Shown here: piece by piece, positions 13,451 to 21,118 of the stretch
How positions within the stretch are numbered: the stretch's first letter is position 1
Layout: each line of letters begins with the position of its first letter
Assembly (NCBI GenBank): GCA_934597125.1
Contig: CAKTQM010000028.1
Span: forward strand, 1 to 21,642
Source: an uncultured Oscillospiraceae bacterium
Lineage (GTDB): Bacteria > Bacillota > Clostridia > Oscillospirales > Oscillospiraceae
Length of the DNA stretch: 21,642 nt
Direction of reading: 5' to 3'
The notes under the pieces: model-generated
Database searches by the model: none
What the model saw: only the letters and a program-made list of their open reading frames with translations
What the model was told of the DNA's origin: nothing
Made by a program: the position numbers and the translations under genes

Positions 13451-15534
13451 TGAAGCATATCTGGAACATCTTCCGTGCCGACTGGCAGCGGCTGACCGCC
13501 AGCGTGGTGGCCGTTGTGGTGATGCTGGGTCTGTGTCTGGTGCCGTGTCTGTACGCCTGGTTCAACATCCTGTCCAACTGGGATCCTTACGGCCCCGACT
13601 CCACCGGCAACATTAAGGTGGCGGTGGCCAGCGAGGACGCGGGCACCGAGCTGCTGGGGTTACAGCTGAACATCGGCTCTCTGGTGCTGGACGGACTGAA
13701 GAGCAACGACCAGATGGGCTGGGTCTTTGTGGACGACCAGGACGCAGCCCTGGAGGGCGTCTACGCCGGGGACTACTACGCGGCGCTGATCGTGCCGGAG
13801 GACTTTACCGACGATTTCGTCAGCCTGCTGGACGGCGCCCTGGAGCACCCGCAGATCCAGTACTATGAAAACGAGAAGAAGAACGCCATTGCCCCCAAGA
13901 TCACCAGCAAGGCCAAAACCGCCGTGCAGGAGGAGATCAACAGCACTATCGTGGAGAAGGTAGCCGGTGCGCTGACCACCGCCAGCTCCGTGTTCCGGGC
14001 CCTGGGCCTGGACAGCCAGGACATCGCCGACGGGCTGGTGGAGAAATTACAGGACGGCCGGACGCAGCTGGGACAGCTTCGTGATATCCTGCTGTCGCTG
14101 GATACGGTGATGGACAATGCCGATGACCTGTTGGCGGCGGCGTCGGTGACGGTGGACGATGTCAACGGCGTGCTGGTGAACGCGGCGGATACCGCGGACA
14201 GCATCGGCGGCATGGTTTCCACCGGAACGGACATCGCGGACAACGCCTCTGATGACGCGCTATTGGTGCTGAACGCCATTGACCAGAGTTTGGTGGATCT
14301 GGAGAACAAGCTGCGGCAATGGGGCACCGAAGAGGATCCCACCTTTTTGCAGCAGGCGCTGGCGCAGCAGATCGACGATGTAATCGCCAAACTGGCGGCG
14401 CTGAAGCCCATCGCGCCCCAGCTGTCCCATCAGATCGACGCGGCGGCAGCCGCGTTGACCCAGCTGCGTGAGCAGGTGCTGGCCGGTATCGACGCCGACA
14501 TAAAGGATGCGCTGCTGGATCAGCTGACGCAGGCCCGCCAGAACATTCGGGCGGCTGCCCTGCAGTGCAACCAGAACGTCAACGACTACATCCACAGCAA
14601 GAACGACACGGCACTGGCCGCGTTGGACGCTGTGCAGGATCTGCTGCGCAGCGGCACCGGCAAGCTGGGCGAGCTGTCCGGCACGCTGGAGGGCTATGCC
14701 GCCGCGCTGGCGCAGTCCCAGACCTCTCTGGCGGCGGGCGCCGCCCTGGCGGACACCGTGTCCGGCTATCTGGCGGATCTGGAGGCAGACGTGCGCCGCG
14801 TGACCGACAGCGCTGCCTTTCAGGAATTCTGCGACATGCTGGACAACGACCCGGAGAGCCTGTCGGATTACCTATCCTCGCCGGTGCAGCTGAACACCGA
14901 GATCGCCTATGAGATCGGCGACTACGGCTCCGCCATGGCACCCTTTTATACGGTGCTGGCACTGTTCGTGGGCTCGCTGCTGGCGGCGGTGATGATCAAG
15001 GTTCCGGTGAAGCAGCCGCAGTTTCTGGGCTATCGTGCCATAGAGCGCTACTTCGGCCGGTTTACCATGTTCTTTCTGGTGGGCATGGCACAGGCGCTGG
15101 TGACGGCCTTCGGCTGTCTGTACTTTGTCGGCATTCAGTGCGTGGAACCCGCCCGTTTCGTGCTGGCCTGCTGCCTGTGTTCGCTGAACTTCGCCATGAT
15201 GAACTTCGCCCTGGTCTATGCCCTGGACAACATCGGCATGGCACTGGCGGTGATCATCATGGTGCTGCAGGTGGCCGGCTCCGGCGGCTCCTATCCCATC
15301 CACGTGCTGCCGGCTCTGTTCCAGAAGCTATACGCCATCATGCCCTTCCACTACGGCATGGACATGCTCCGGGAAACCATCGGCGGCATGTACGGCCATA
15401 CTTATCGCAATTGTGCCCTGATCCTGCTGGGCATGTGCGTGATCTTTACCGCGTTCGGCCTGCTGGTGTACTACCCCGCCCGCAAGCTCAACGCCGCCAT
15501 TGCCGAGAGCAAAGAGCGCTCCGGTATCATGTAA
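13450..15534 (+). CDS. YhgE/Pip family membrane protein (second copy)
   Basis: A 694-residue paralogue of the first YhgE protein with the same plan: N-terminal helix (about 17-36), hallmark PCLYAWFNILSNWDPYG (32-48), a long extracytoplasmic coiled-coil-rich region to about 480, and six C-terminal helices including APFYTVLALFVGS and VAGSGGSYPIHVLPALFQ. Helical stretches are rich in Ala, Leu, Gln and Asp. ATG 13450 or GTG 13447 could start it; GGGGAGG lies 6-9 bases upstream of both. The two copies differ strongly in the central region but agree at both ends, suggesting an old duplication into a heteromeric pair. Confidence 0.92.
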   Translation: MKHIWNIFRADWQRLTASVVAVVVMLGLCLVPCLYAWFNILSNWDPYGPDSTGNIKVAVASEDAGTELLGLQLNIGSLVLDGLKSNDQMGWVFVDDQDAALEGVYAGDYYAALIVPEDFTDDFVSLLDGALEHPQIQYYENEKKNAIAPKITSKAKTAVQEEINSTIVEKVAGALTTASSVFRALGLDSQDIADGLVEKLQDGRTQLGQLRDILLSLDTVMDNADDLLAAASVTVDDVNGVLVNAADTADSIGGMVSTGTDIADNASDDALLVLNAIDQSLVDLENKLRQWGTEEDPTFLQQALAQQIDDVIAKLAALKPIAPQLSHQIDAAAAALTQLREQVLAGIDADIKDALLDQLTQARQNIRAAALQCNQNVNDYIHSKNDTALAALDAVQDLLRSGTGKLGELSGTLEGYAAALAQSQTSLAAGAALADTVSGYLADLEADVRRVTDSAAFQEFCDMLDNDPESLSDYLSSPVQLNTEIAYEIGDYGSAMAPFYTVLALFVGSLLAAVMIKVPVKQPQFLGYRAIERYFGRFTMFFLVGMAQALVTAFGCLYFVGIQCVEPARFVLACCLCSLNFAMMNFALVYALDNIGMALAVIIMVLQVAGSGGSYPIHVLPALFQKLYAIMPFHYGMDMLRETIGGMYGHTYRNCALILLGMCVIFTAFGLLVYYPARKLNAAIAESKERSGIM

Positions 15535-15538
15535 CAAA

Positions 15539-15573
15539 GAAAGTGACACGCAAAAGCGTGTCACTTTCCTTTA
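15539..15573. terminator. Bidirectional Rho-independent terminator
   Basis: GAAAGTGACACGC pairs perfectly with GCGTGTCACTTTC (13 bp, loop AAAA), followed by CTTTAT on the plus strand and, on the minus strand, CTTTG. It separates the convergent YhgE operon and HD-domain gene. Confidence 0.8.
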
Positions 15574-15598
15574 TCTCCATGAAATCATTCTTTAACAT

Positions 15599-16087
15599 TC
15601 AGACGCAGAAAACCGCTTTGGCAAGGGCCTTGCCGCTCTCTGTCCACATGATTTTCCGGATAAAGTTCTCCACGTTCCGGCGTTCATACCCGTTTTCGGA
15701 GGCGTTGGCGATATAGTCCGCTTCCAGCAGGATTTGATAGTCCCGTCCATGGACGTCTGTAAATGTGTGATGATGTCCCACAAGGAAGGCCACGCGGTCG
15801 ATCTGCATTTCTGTCAGGCCGGTATCACGCAGGAAATCCCGTACCAAGGGCATGCCTTCCGTCTCCTGATGCTTTCCATTGGTGTTGCCGTATTTCTCCC
15901 GACACAGCGGGCAGGCGATGTCGTGTGTAATGGCGGCAACCTCAAGGATGTACTGCGTCTCCGCGTCCAGGCCCTCCAGCTCGGCAATGGTCTTGGCATA
16001 CGTCCACACACGGATGAAGTGGTCGATGTCGTGGATGTTGCCGTCGGAAAAGTCGATCATTTTTTTCAATATTTTTGCGATTATCAT
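15599..16087 (-). CDS. HD-domain metal-dependent phosphohydrolase
   Basis: A 162-residue protein with an HD fold. Metal-binding residues are visible: His23 in NIHDIDHFIRV, His55-Asp56 in AAITHDIAC, the HHH cluster at 105-107 (FLVGHHHTF) and Asp124 in LLEADYIAN. Relatives hydrolyse nucleotides or phosphoesters, but no specific substrate can be assigned. A Cys pair (CPLC, 59-62) lies after the HD motif. The ATG at 16087 is chosen over upstream in-frame starts because AAGGAGAAG precedes it. It lies 50 bases downstream of the methyltransferase gene and is probably the last gene of the alkylation-repair transcript, though a role in repair is not shown. Confidence 0.85.
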   Translation of the reverse strand: MIIAKILKKMIDFSDGNIHDIDHFIRVWTYAKTIAELEGLDAETQYILEVAAITHDIACPLCREKYGNTNGKHQETEGMPLVRDFLRDTGLTEMQIDRVAFLVGHHHTFTDVHGRDYQILLEADYIANASENGYERRNVENFIRKIMWTESGKALAKAVFCV

Positions 16088-16137
16088 ATGTGCTTCTCCT
16101 TCGGTTATCGGAATATGGGGGTACTCCGACCCGTATA

Positions 16138-16671
16138 TCAAAGTGCGGTGCCTTTCTTCGGAATGAAAAAGTCCGTCATATCGGCATGCTCCCATTCCAG
16201 CAGCTTCACTTTTTTGTCAATTCCGCCCGCATATCCGGTCAGACTGCCATTCGTGCCGACCACCCGATGACAGGGAATGATGATGGAGATTGCATTGTGT
16301 CCCACCGCGCCGCCCACCGCCTGGGCGGACATCCGTGGAAGGCCCAGCTTTGCGGCAAGCTGCCGCGCGATCTCACCGTAGGTGGTGGTCTGTCCATAGG
16401 GGATTTGCAGGAGAATATCCCACACGCCCCGACGGAACGCGGAACCGATAGGGTGCAGCGGCGGGGTAAAGTCCGGCTGTCTGCCGGTAAAGTAAACATC
16501 CAGCCAGCGCCTGGCTTCCGAAAGAACAGGCGTGTCCTCCTCAAGACGCTCCGCAGGCAGATCACGGGCAAAGTATTTCTGCCCATCAAACCACAGGCCG
16601 GTCAGACCGATCTCATCCGCCGCCAGCAAAATACCGCCCAGCGGGGAATCGTAGTGCTGAATGAAAGTCAC
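16138..16671 (-). CDS. ogt: Methylated-DNA--protein-cysteine methyltransferase
   Basis: A 177-residue suicide repair protein that moves methyl groups from O6-methylguanine (and O4-methylthymine) to its own cysteine. The acceptor is Cys134 in IIPCHRVVGTNG, with the expected downstream Asn/Gly/Tyr (LTGYAGG). The DNA-binding helix region GVWDILLQIPYGQTTTYGEIA (82-102) is canonical. The N-terminal fold begins FIQHYDSPLGGILLA. The start is GTG at 16671 with GAGGAGG seven bases upstream; the much longer open frame upstream overlaps the glycosylase gene. It lies 13 bases after the AlkA-like gene, giving a compact alkylation-damage operon. Symbol used in the Ogt sense, since no Ada regulatory domain is present. 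Confidence 0.93.
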   Translation of the reverse strand: MTFIQHYDSPLGGILLAADEIGLTGLWFDGQKYFARDLPAERLEEDTPVLSEARRWLDVYFTGRQPDFTPPLHPIGSAFRRGVWDILLQIPYGQTTTYGEIARQLAAKLGLPRMSAQAVGGAVGHNAISIIIPCHRVVGTNGSLTGYAGGIDKKVKLLEWEHADMTDFFIPKKGTAL

Positions 16672-16684
16672 AACATATCCTCCT

Positions 16685-17320
16685 CTATTTTTGGGGTTTG
16701 TAGTCTCGCATTTCCGGAATCGCCCCGCCAGCCACCGCCCACAGATACAGGCTTGCCACGCTGCAATATGGGCTAAAGCGGCGGCGGTATTTTTCAAACA
16801 TCCTACGGTCGACGCTGCGGTGATGGTAGACCATGCGCAAGCCCTGTTGAATAGCCAGATCGTCGTAGCTGAAGACATCGGGGCGCTGCAGGCAGAACAG
16901 CAAAATCATTTCCGCTGTCCAGACGCCGATGCCTTTCAGATCGCACAACGCTCGAATGGCGTCTTCGTCACTCATATGCGCCACCGTGTCCAGATCAAAC
17001 GCGCCGTTGTGGACTTTTTCCGCGAAATCCGTGATGTACTCCGCTTTGCGGAAGGTCATGCCCAGAGATTGCAGTTTGGGAACATCCGCCGCCAGAATGG
17101 TTTCGGCGCTCACCTCGCCCAGCGCCTCCTGCATCCGCTGCCAGATGGTGGCCTGCGCCTTGGTGGATATCTGCTGTCCGATGATGTGATGAACGACAGA
17201 TGAAAATAAGTCTGTATCCACCGCGCGTTCGATGTGCCCGATGCGGTCAATGACTTCGCAAAGCCGCTTGTCTTTTTCTCGCAGATAGGCAAGTTCGGTT
17301 TCTCCATATGCGAAATACAC
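16685..17320 (-). CDS. DNA-3-methyladenine glycosylase (AlkA-like, HhH-GPD)
   Basis: A 211-residue base-excision repair glycosylase that removes alkylated bases. It has the helix-hairpin-helix LKGIGVWTAEM (128-138) and the catalytic Asp in VFSYDDLAIQQG (Asp154 by alignment with AlkA Asp238). The SVVHHIIGQQISTKAA-type helix (41-55) is typical. It lacks the AlkA N-terminal domain, as usual in Firmicutes. The start is taken as GTG at 17320 because AGGAGG lies eight bases upstream; GTG 17329 would overlap that site. The promoter at 17360-17389 serves it and the ogt gene 13 bases downstream. No Ada-type activator is seen, so induction is unclear. Confidence 0.92.
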   Translation of the reverse strand: MYFAYGETELAYLREKDKRLCEVIDRIGHIERAVDTDLFSSVVHHIIGQQISTKAQATIWQRMQEALGEVSAETILAADVPKLQSLGMTFRKAEYITDFAEKVHNGAFDLDTVAHMSDEDAIRALCDLKGIGVWTAEMILLFCLQRPDVFSYDDLAIQQGLRMVYHHRSVDRRMFEKYRRRFSPYCSVASLYLWAVAGGAIPEMRDYKPQK

Positions 17321-17359
17321 TGCCGTCACCTCCTCGTGGTTTTCGTCTATTCCGGTATG

Positions 17360-17389
17360 ATGATATGGCCTTGTCCGTGATGGCGTCAA
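17360..17389 (-). promoter_or_regulatory. Promoter of the alkylation-repair operon
   Basis: On the minus strand TTGACG, an 18-base spacer and TATCAT, placed between the prolyl-tRNA deacylase stop codon and the glycosylase start. Confidence 0.5.
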
Positions 17390-17390
17390 A

Positions 17391-17873
17391 TCAAATCTCT
17401 GTATACTCCGCGGTGTTTCCGTGGGATTGGATCAATTTCATCAAATCATCAGCCTGCATCCAGACGGTCGCCGTGTTGTCGTTGGGATGAACGCCAATCC
17501 TATTCCCGTTAAACTCCGCGTCCAGATAAAAATGTACACGATGCTCTGCGTCATTCAGAATACCAAGTGGGGTAACAGAACCGGGTGTCAACCCCATGAT
17601 GTGAAGCAGGTCATCGGCAGACGCAAAGGAAAGCGCCCGTAGGCCGCGCAGTCTGCGGAACTCCTTCAGATCCACCCGTTTGTCTCCCTTTACGGTAATC
17701 AAATAGTAATTGCGCTTTTTGTCATCCCGCACAAACAGGTTTTTCGCATCCCATTCCGGATACGGAAGCTCCACAGAATCCAGCTCCTCCATATTGAACA
17801 CCGCTTTGTGTTCAGTCACTTCATACGGAATATTCTGTTCCGTCAAAAAAGCGTATATCTCTTTTTTATCCAT
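17391..17873 (-). CDS. Prolyl-tRNA deacylase (ProX/PrdX, YbaK-like)
   Basis: A 160-residue stand-alone editing protein that hydrolyses mischarged aminoacyl-tRNAPro (alanyl-tRNAPro in the ProX type). It matches the YbaK/ProRS-INS fold: VTEHKAVFNMEEL (19-31), KNLFVRDDKKRNYYLITV (44-61), the GLTPGSVTPLGILND loop (94-108) and GVHPNDNTATV (127-137), all hallmark segments. Its length suits a free-standing form. The ATG at 17873 follows GAGGAG with a 7-base gap; the longer upstream frame is not needed and would run through the promoter at 17928-17956. It is upstream of the repair operon on the same strand, which has its own promoter. Confidence 0.92.
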   Translation of the reverse strand: MDKKEIYAFLTEQNIPYEVTEHKAVFNMEELDSVELPYPEWDAKNLFVRDDKKRNYYLITVKGDKRVDLKEFRRLRGLRALSFASADDLLHIMGLTPGSVTPLGILNDAEHRVHFYLDAEFNGNRIGVHPNDNTATVWMQADDLMKLIQSHGNTAEYTEI

Positions 17874-17927
17874 GGCGTTCTCCTCAGATTCCTGTTCGGC
17901 GGCATTATCATCAACTATTCCGCACAC

Positions 17928-17956
17928 ATTATAGCGTAAAATATTCTTCAAGTAAA
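17928..17956 (-). promoter_or_regulatory. Promoter of the prolyl-tRNA deacylase gene
   Basis: On the minus strand TTTACT, a 17-base spacer and a perfect TATAAT, about 55 bases upstream of the start codon. Confidence 0.6.
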
Positions 17957-18069
17957 GCAAGGGATGGCACTGGAAACGCTGCGTCTTGAAATGGCAATAT
18001 TCAACCGCAGAAAACCACCTTTACAGAAACCGATCTGCTCTCCACCGCACGATCTCAAGGCGATCCTCG

Positions 18070-18966
18070 TCACGTCAGCGCATCCGCCAGCGCACGGCTC
18101 AACTCCGACAGGAAGCCTTCGATCTGCGGTGTGACCACTTTGCTGCGATGCAGCACCATCTGCACCGACTGGGTCAGATCCCACGCAGGAACGGACAGCA
18201 GTGTCAAGCGTCCAGCCTCCACATCGGCGCGGACGGTGTACCATGGTAACAGGGATAGATATGGCCCACCCAGCAGCAGGTCACGGGCGGCGCTGGCGCT
18301 GGGCAGCCGCAGGAACGGCTCACACGCCACCTGATGCTGCGCCAGCATGCTCTCAAAACGCCGGTTATAGGGGGCATCCTTCTCCATCATGATGAGTTCG
18401 CTGCCGGAGAGCTCCCGCAGCGTCACCCGCTTACGGTCAGCCAGCGGGTGGGACGGACTGGCCGCCAGCACCACAGGTACCTCCGTCTGCTGCCAGATGT
18501 GCCACTGGGCGGTCGGCAGCGGATCGTCGATGACGCACATAGCGTCGATAGACCCCTGCTGCAACAGCTGCGTCAGATTCACGGTGGTGTCCACCAGCAG
18601 TTCCACCCGTACCTTGGGAAAACGGGCATGGTAGGCAGGCAGCAGCGGCTTCATCAGCAGCTCAAACAGGGAATCCGTGATGCCGATGCAGATGACTCCG
18701 CCCAGACTGGCGTCGGACTTGCCGAAATTCTCCACCGCCGCTACCGCTGCCACGGCGCTGCGGGCATAGGGTACCAGCGACCGCCCGAAGTCCGTCAGGT
18801 ACACGTTCTTGCCGATACGGTCAAACAGCGGCATCCCCAGCTCCTGCTCCAGCTGGCGTATCTGGACGCTGACCGCCGACTGGGAGTACCCCAGCTCCGC
18901 CGCCGCTTTCGTGATGTTCTGCAGCGACGCCGCGTGCAGGAATGTGTTCAGATTTCGTATCTCCAT
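18070..18966 (-). CDS. LysR-type transcriptional regulator
   Basis: A 298-residue LysR protein. The N-terminal winged helix-turn-helix (1-60) carries NITKAAAELGYSQSAVSVQI and the linker LEQELGMPLFDRIGKNVYLT. The C-terminal periplasmic-binding-protein-like effector domain covers about 90-295. Length is standard. The ATG at 18966 follows GAGGAGG with a normal gap. It is divergently transcribed from the PLP-dependent sulfur-amino-acid enzyme, 179 bases away, the classic arrangement for control of the neighbour. A T/A-rich dyad at 19022-19037 is a plausible binding site. The effector is unknown; O-acetylserine-type sulfur-status sensing is a reasonable guess from the neighbour only. Confidence 0.93.
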   Translation of the reverse strand: MEIRNLNTFLHAASLQNITKAAAELGYSQSAVSVQIRQLEQELGMPLFDRIGKNVYLTDFGRSLVPYARSAVAAVAAVENFGKSDASLGGVICIGITDSLFELLMKPLLPAYHARFPKVRVELLVDTTVNLTQLLQQGSIDAMCVIDDPLPTAQWHIWQQTEVPVVLAASPSHPLADRKRVTLRELSGSELIMMEKDAPYNRRFESMLAQHQVACEPFLRLPSASAARDLLLGGPYLSLLPWYTVRADVEAGRLTLLSVPAWDLTQSVQMVLHRSKVVTPQIEGFLSELSRALADALT

Positions 18967-19021
18967 GGCGCAGCCCTCCTCTCCCGACTATCGTATCATA
19001 TTCTCATCGAAAATCAATGAC

Positions 19022-19037
19022 ATATTTTAATAAATAT
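19022..19037. promoter_or_regulatory. Possible LysR-box dyad
   Basis: ATATTT and AAATAT (6-bp arms, TAAT centre) lie 17 bases upstream of the -35 element of the PLP-enzyme promoter, the usual place for a LysR activator site. The A/T richness of the region makes a chance dyad possible. Confidence 0.35.
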
Positions 19038-19053
19038 TATAAAAATCATTCGT

Positions 19054-19082
19054 TTTACAAAATTATCATCCTGCGATACAAT
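19054..19082 (+). promoter_or_regulatory. Promoter of the PLP-dependent enzyme gene
   Basis: TTTACA (19054-19059), a 17-base spacer and TACAAT (19077-19082). The leader of about 55 bases contains a GGTGC/GCACC hairpin (around 19099-19113) before the GAGGAG ribosome-binding site. Confidence 0.6.
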
Positions 19083-19145
19083 GACCTCAACAAAGGCCGG
19101 TGCGGACAGCACCGCCACATGACGATTTGAGAGGAGTGTATCACA

Positions 19146-20324
19146 ATGGAAGGAAAGCTGCACATCAACACCACCGCCGTACACGGCGGCGCACGGAAGG
19201 ACGACTGCTTCGGCGCTATCAATGAACCCATCTACATGACCTCCAACTACCGCATTCCCACCGACGGTACGCCGGTGGACTGGAGCGGCATCCACAGCAA
19301 CATCTACCAGCGCAACCGCAACCCCAACCAGATGGTCTTGCAGGACAAGCTGTGCGCCCTGACTGGCGCGGAGGACGGCGCGGTGTTTGCCAGCGGCGTG
19401 GCAGCGCTGGCCGCCGTGTTCACCACTATGCTGAACTCCGGCGACCACGCCATTGTCTCCGAGGTCTGCTACAGCGCCACCAATCTGCTGTTCCGCGAGT
19501 ATCTGCCCAAGAAGTACGGCGTAGAGGTGACATTGTTGGACACCACTGACACTGAGGCCGTCCGCGCCGCTGTCCGCCCCAACACCAGGCTCATTCACGT
19601 GGAGACACCGGGCAACCCCACTACCGGCATCAGCGACATTGACGCCATCGCGGACATCGCCCACGGGGCCGGGGCTCTGCTGAGCGTGGACGCCACCTTT
19701 GCGGGCCCTGTGTGCATCCGTCCCCTGTCCCACGGCGCGGATTTGGAAATCCACAGCATGACCAAGTACATCAACGGCCACGGCGACTCTCTGGGCGGCT
19801 GCGTGCTGGGACGCACTGAGCTCATCGACCAGATCAAGGAGCTGGCCATGGTGAACTACGGCGGCATCCTCAGCCCCTTCAACGCATGGCTGGTGGCCCG
19901 CGGCCTTGCCACCGCGCCGCTGCGGATGAAGCAGCACAGTGCCGTTGCCATGGCGGTGGCGGAATTTCTGGAATCCTGCCCCGCCACCCGCTTTGTGTGG
20001 TATCCCGGTCTGAAAAGCCACCCTCAGTATGAGCTGGCGGAAAAGCTGATGCACGGCCAGTACTCCGGCATGATCTCCTTCGACCTGAAAGGCGATGAAA
20101 AACAGCACGAGAAGTTCCTGGACGCGCTGAAGCTGGTGACTCACGCCGTGTCTCTGGGTGACATTGAGAGCCTCATCGTCTACTACGACAAGAACAGCGA
20201 CAAGCTGCCCCACTACCCCGCCATCTATCAGGAGGGCTTCTTCCGGTTCAGTATCGGTCTGGAGGACGCTGAAGACATCATCGCAGACCTGACGCAGGCC
20301 ATGCAGGTGGCCGGAATGCTGTAA
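19146..20324 (+). CDS. PLP-dependent trans-sulfuration family enzyme
   Basis: A 392-residue Cys/Met metabolism PLP enzyme (cystathionine gamma-synthase / cystathionine lyase / methionine gamma-lyase family). The Schiff-base Lys207 is in HSMTKYINGHGD. Other landmarks are IYQRNRNP (Tyr54, Arg56, phosphate binding from the partner subunit), VFASGVAAL (80-88), ETPGNPTTG (153-161), cofactor Asp182 in SVDATFAGP, and RFSIGLED for the substrate carboxylate. Two sites differ from the usual form: VDATFAGP rather than VDNTFATP, and CYSATN where YGGT or YGCT is common, so the exact reaction is uncertain. GAGGAG precedes the ATG by about 11 bases. It is divergent from a LysR regulator and monocistronic. 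Confidence 0.9.
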   Translation: MEGKLHINTTAVHGGARKDDCFGAINEPIYMTSNYRIPTDGTPVDWSGIHSNIYQRNRNPNQMVLQDKLCALTGAEDGAVFASGVAALAAVFTTMLNSGDHAIVSEVCYSATNLLFREYLPKKYGVEVTLLDTTDTEAVRAAVRPNTRLIHVETPGNPTTGISDIDAIADIAHGAGALLSVDATFAGPVCIRPLSHGADLEIHSMTKYINGHGDSLGGCVLGRTELIDQIKELAMVNYGGILSPFNAWLVARGLATAPLRMKQHSAVAMAVAEFLESCPATRFVWYPGLKSHPQYELAEKLMHGQYSGMISFDLKGDEKQHEKFLDALKLVTHAVSLGDIESLIVYYDKNSDKLPHYPAIYQEGFFRFSIGLEDAEDIIADLTQAMQVAGML

Positions 20325-20340
20325 ATACTTGAACATCACA

Positions 20341-20371
20341 AAAAGGCAGCTGCCATGCAGCTGCTTTTTTT
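20341..20371. terminator. Bidirectional Rho-independent terminator
   Basis: GCAGCTG and CAGCTGC (20346-20352, 20358-20364) form the stem, with an A run before and seven Ts after. It lies between the convergent PLP-enzyme and TetR genes and can serve both. Confidence 0.85.
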
Positions 20372-20376
20372 ATGAT

Positions 20377-20949
20377 CTACTCTGCTTTCTGCCCCAGCGT
20401 TTGCAGGATAAACGCGGTGATATATCGCTCCATCCGGTCGGCGGGGATCGCCATGTCTCCGTTGATCCACGCGGCCACCACCCGCGTGCAGCCGCCCATG
20501 ATGTACTCCGACAGGAAACGGATCTCCTCCGGAGAAGCATCACTGTCGGCATTGACGATCAGCTGGTCGATATGGGGCAGTACGAACACCAGCAGTTTTT
20601 TCGTAAACTGCTCGGTAAATTCCCGGTTTCGGGCCACCTGCACCAGCTCCTTATTCTCCGAGAGGATGCGGAAAACACTGGTGAAGAAATCCGGCATACC
20701 GGAACCGGTGGCCGCGGTCTCGTCAAAAAGCCCATGGATCTTGTCGATAAACGCATCCTGTGTCTTTTCAAACAGGTCGTAAACATCCTTGTAGTACTTG
20801 TAAAATGTGCCGCGGTTCACATCCGCCAGCGCGCAGATGTCCGTAACGGTCACGGCATCAAGGCTCCTGCTTTCCAGCAGTTCAAACATGGCAGCGCGTA
20901 TCACCTGCAATGTGTATTTTGTCCGCCGATCCAAATGTGAACTTTTCAT
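20377..20949 (-). CDS. TetR/AcrR family transcriptional regulator
   Basis: A 190-residue regulator with an N-terminal TetR domain (about 10-58); the recognition helix is in VTDICALADVNRGTFYKYYK (36-55). The C-terminal domain has the FLSEYIMGGCTRVVAAWING pattern of the Firmicutes TetR_C_7-like group. The ATG at 20949 is chosen over a start eight codons upstream because GGAGG lies seven bases before it. It is divergent from the MMPL-type transporter gene at 21119 and is its likely repressor. ACAAAT/ATTTGT (20970-20988, 7-base spacer) overlaps its own leader and could be an autoregulatory site. It may also control the YhgE operon, as such genes often share a locus, but no shared operator is visible. 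Confidence 0.9.
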   Translation of the reverse strand: MKSSHLDRRTKYTLQVIRAAMFELLESRSLDAVTVTDICALADVNRGTFYKYYKDVYDLFEKTQDAFIDKIHGLFDETAATGSGMPDFFTSVFRILSENKELVQVARNREFTEQFTKKLLVFVLPHIDQLIVNADSDASPEEIRFLSEYIMGGCTRVVAAWINGDMAIPADRMERYITAFILQTLGQKAE

Positions 20950-21020
20950 AAACAGCCTCCTGTTTCTGCACAAATCACAGACATTTGTATAAGAAAAATC
21001 AAAATGTATGAAAGTGAATA

Positions 21021-21049
21021 TTGTGTTTCTAATTCACCGTCAGTATAAT
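21021..21049 (+). promoter_or_regulatory. Promoter of the MMPL transporter gene
   Basis: TTGTGT (21021-21026), a 17-base spacer and a perfect TATAAT (21044-21049), about 70 bases upstream of the start codon. Confidence 0.6.
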
Positions 21050-21073
21050 GTGCAGGCACGATAAAGTCAACTT

Positions 21074-21091
21074 TTGTTTTTCAAAAAACAA
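21074..21091. promoter_or_regulatory. Palindrome downstream of the MMPL promoter, candidate TetR operator
   Basis: TTGTTTTT and AAAAACAA (8-bp arms, CA centre) lie 25 bases after the -10 element and 12 bases before the GGAAGGAG ribosome-binding site. The position suits a TetR roadblock operator, but the A/T runs lower its information. Confidence 0.4.
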
Positions 21092-21118
21092 GTATTGTAT
21101 GCGGAAGGAGTTCGACCC

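Noticed and set aside
16672..16878. N-terminal extension of the methyltransferase to 246 residues
   Set aside because: The extra 69 residues overlap the glycosylase coding region, do not match the family, and a GTG with a strong ribosome-binding site gives the normal 177-residue protein.
19014..20339. 441-codon open frame antisense to the PLP-dependent enzyme
   Set aside because: It mirrors a clearly recognisable enzyme on the other strand, is His/Val/Gly-rich as expected from antisense of GC-rich codons, and has no ribosome-binding site or known domain.
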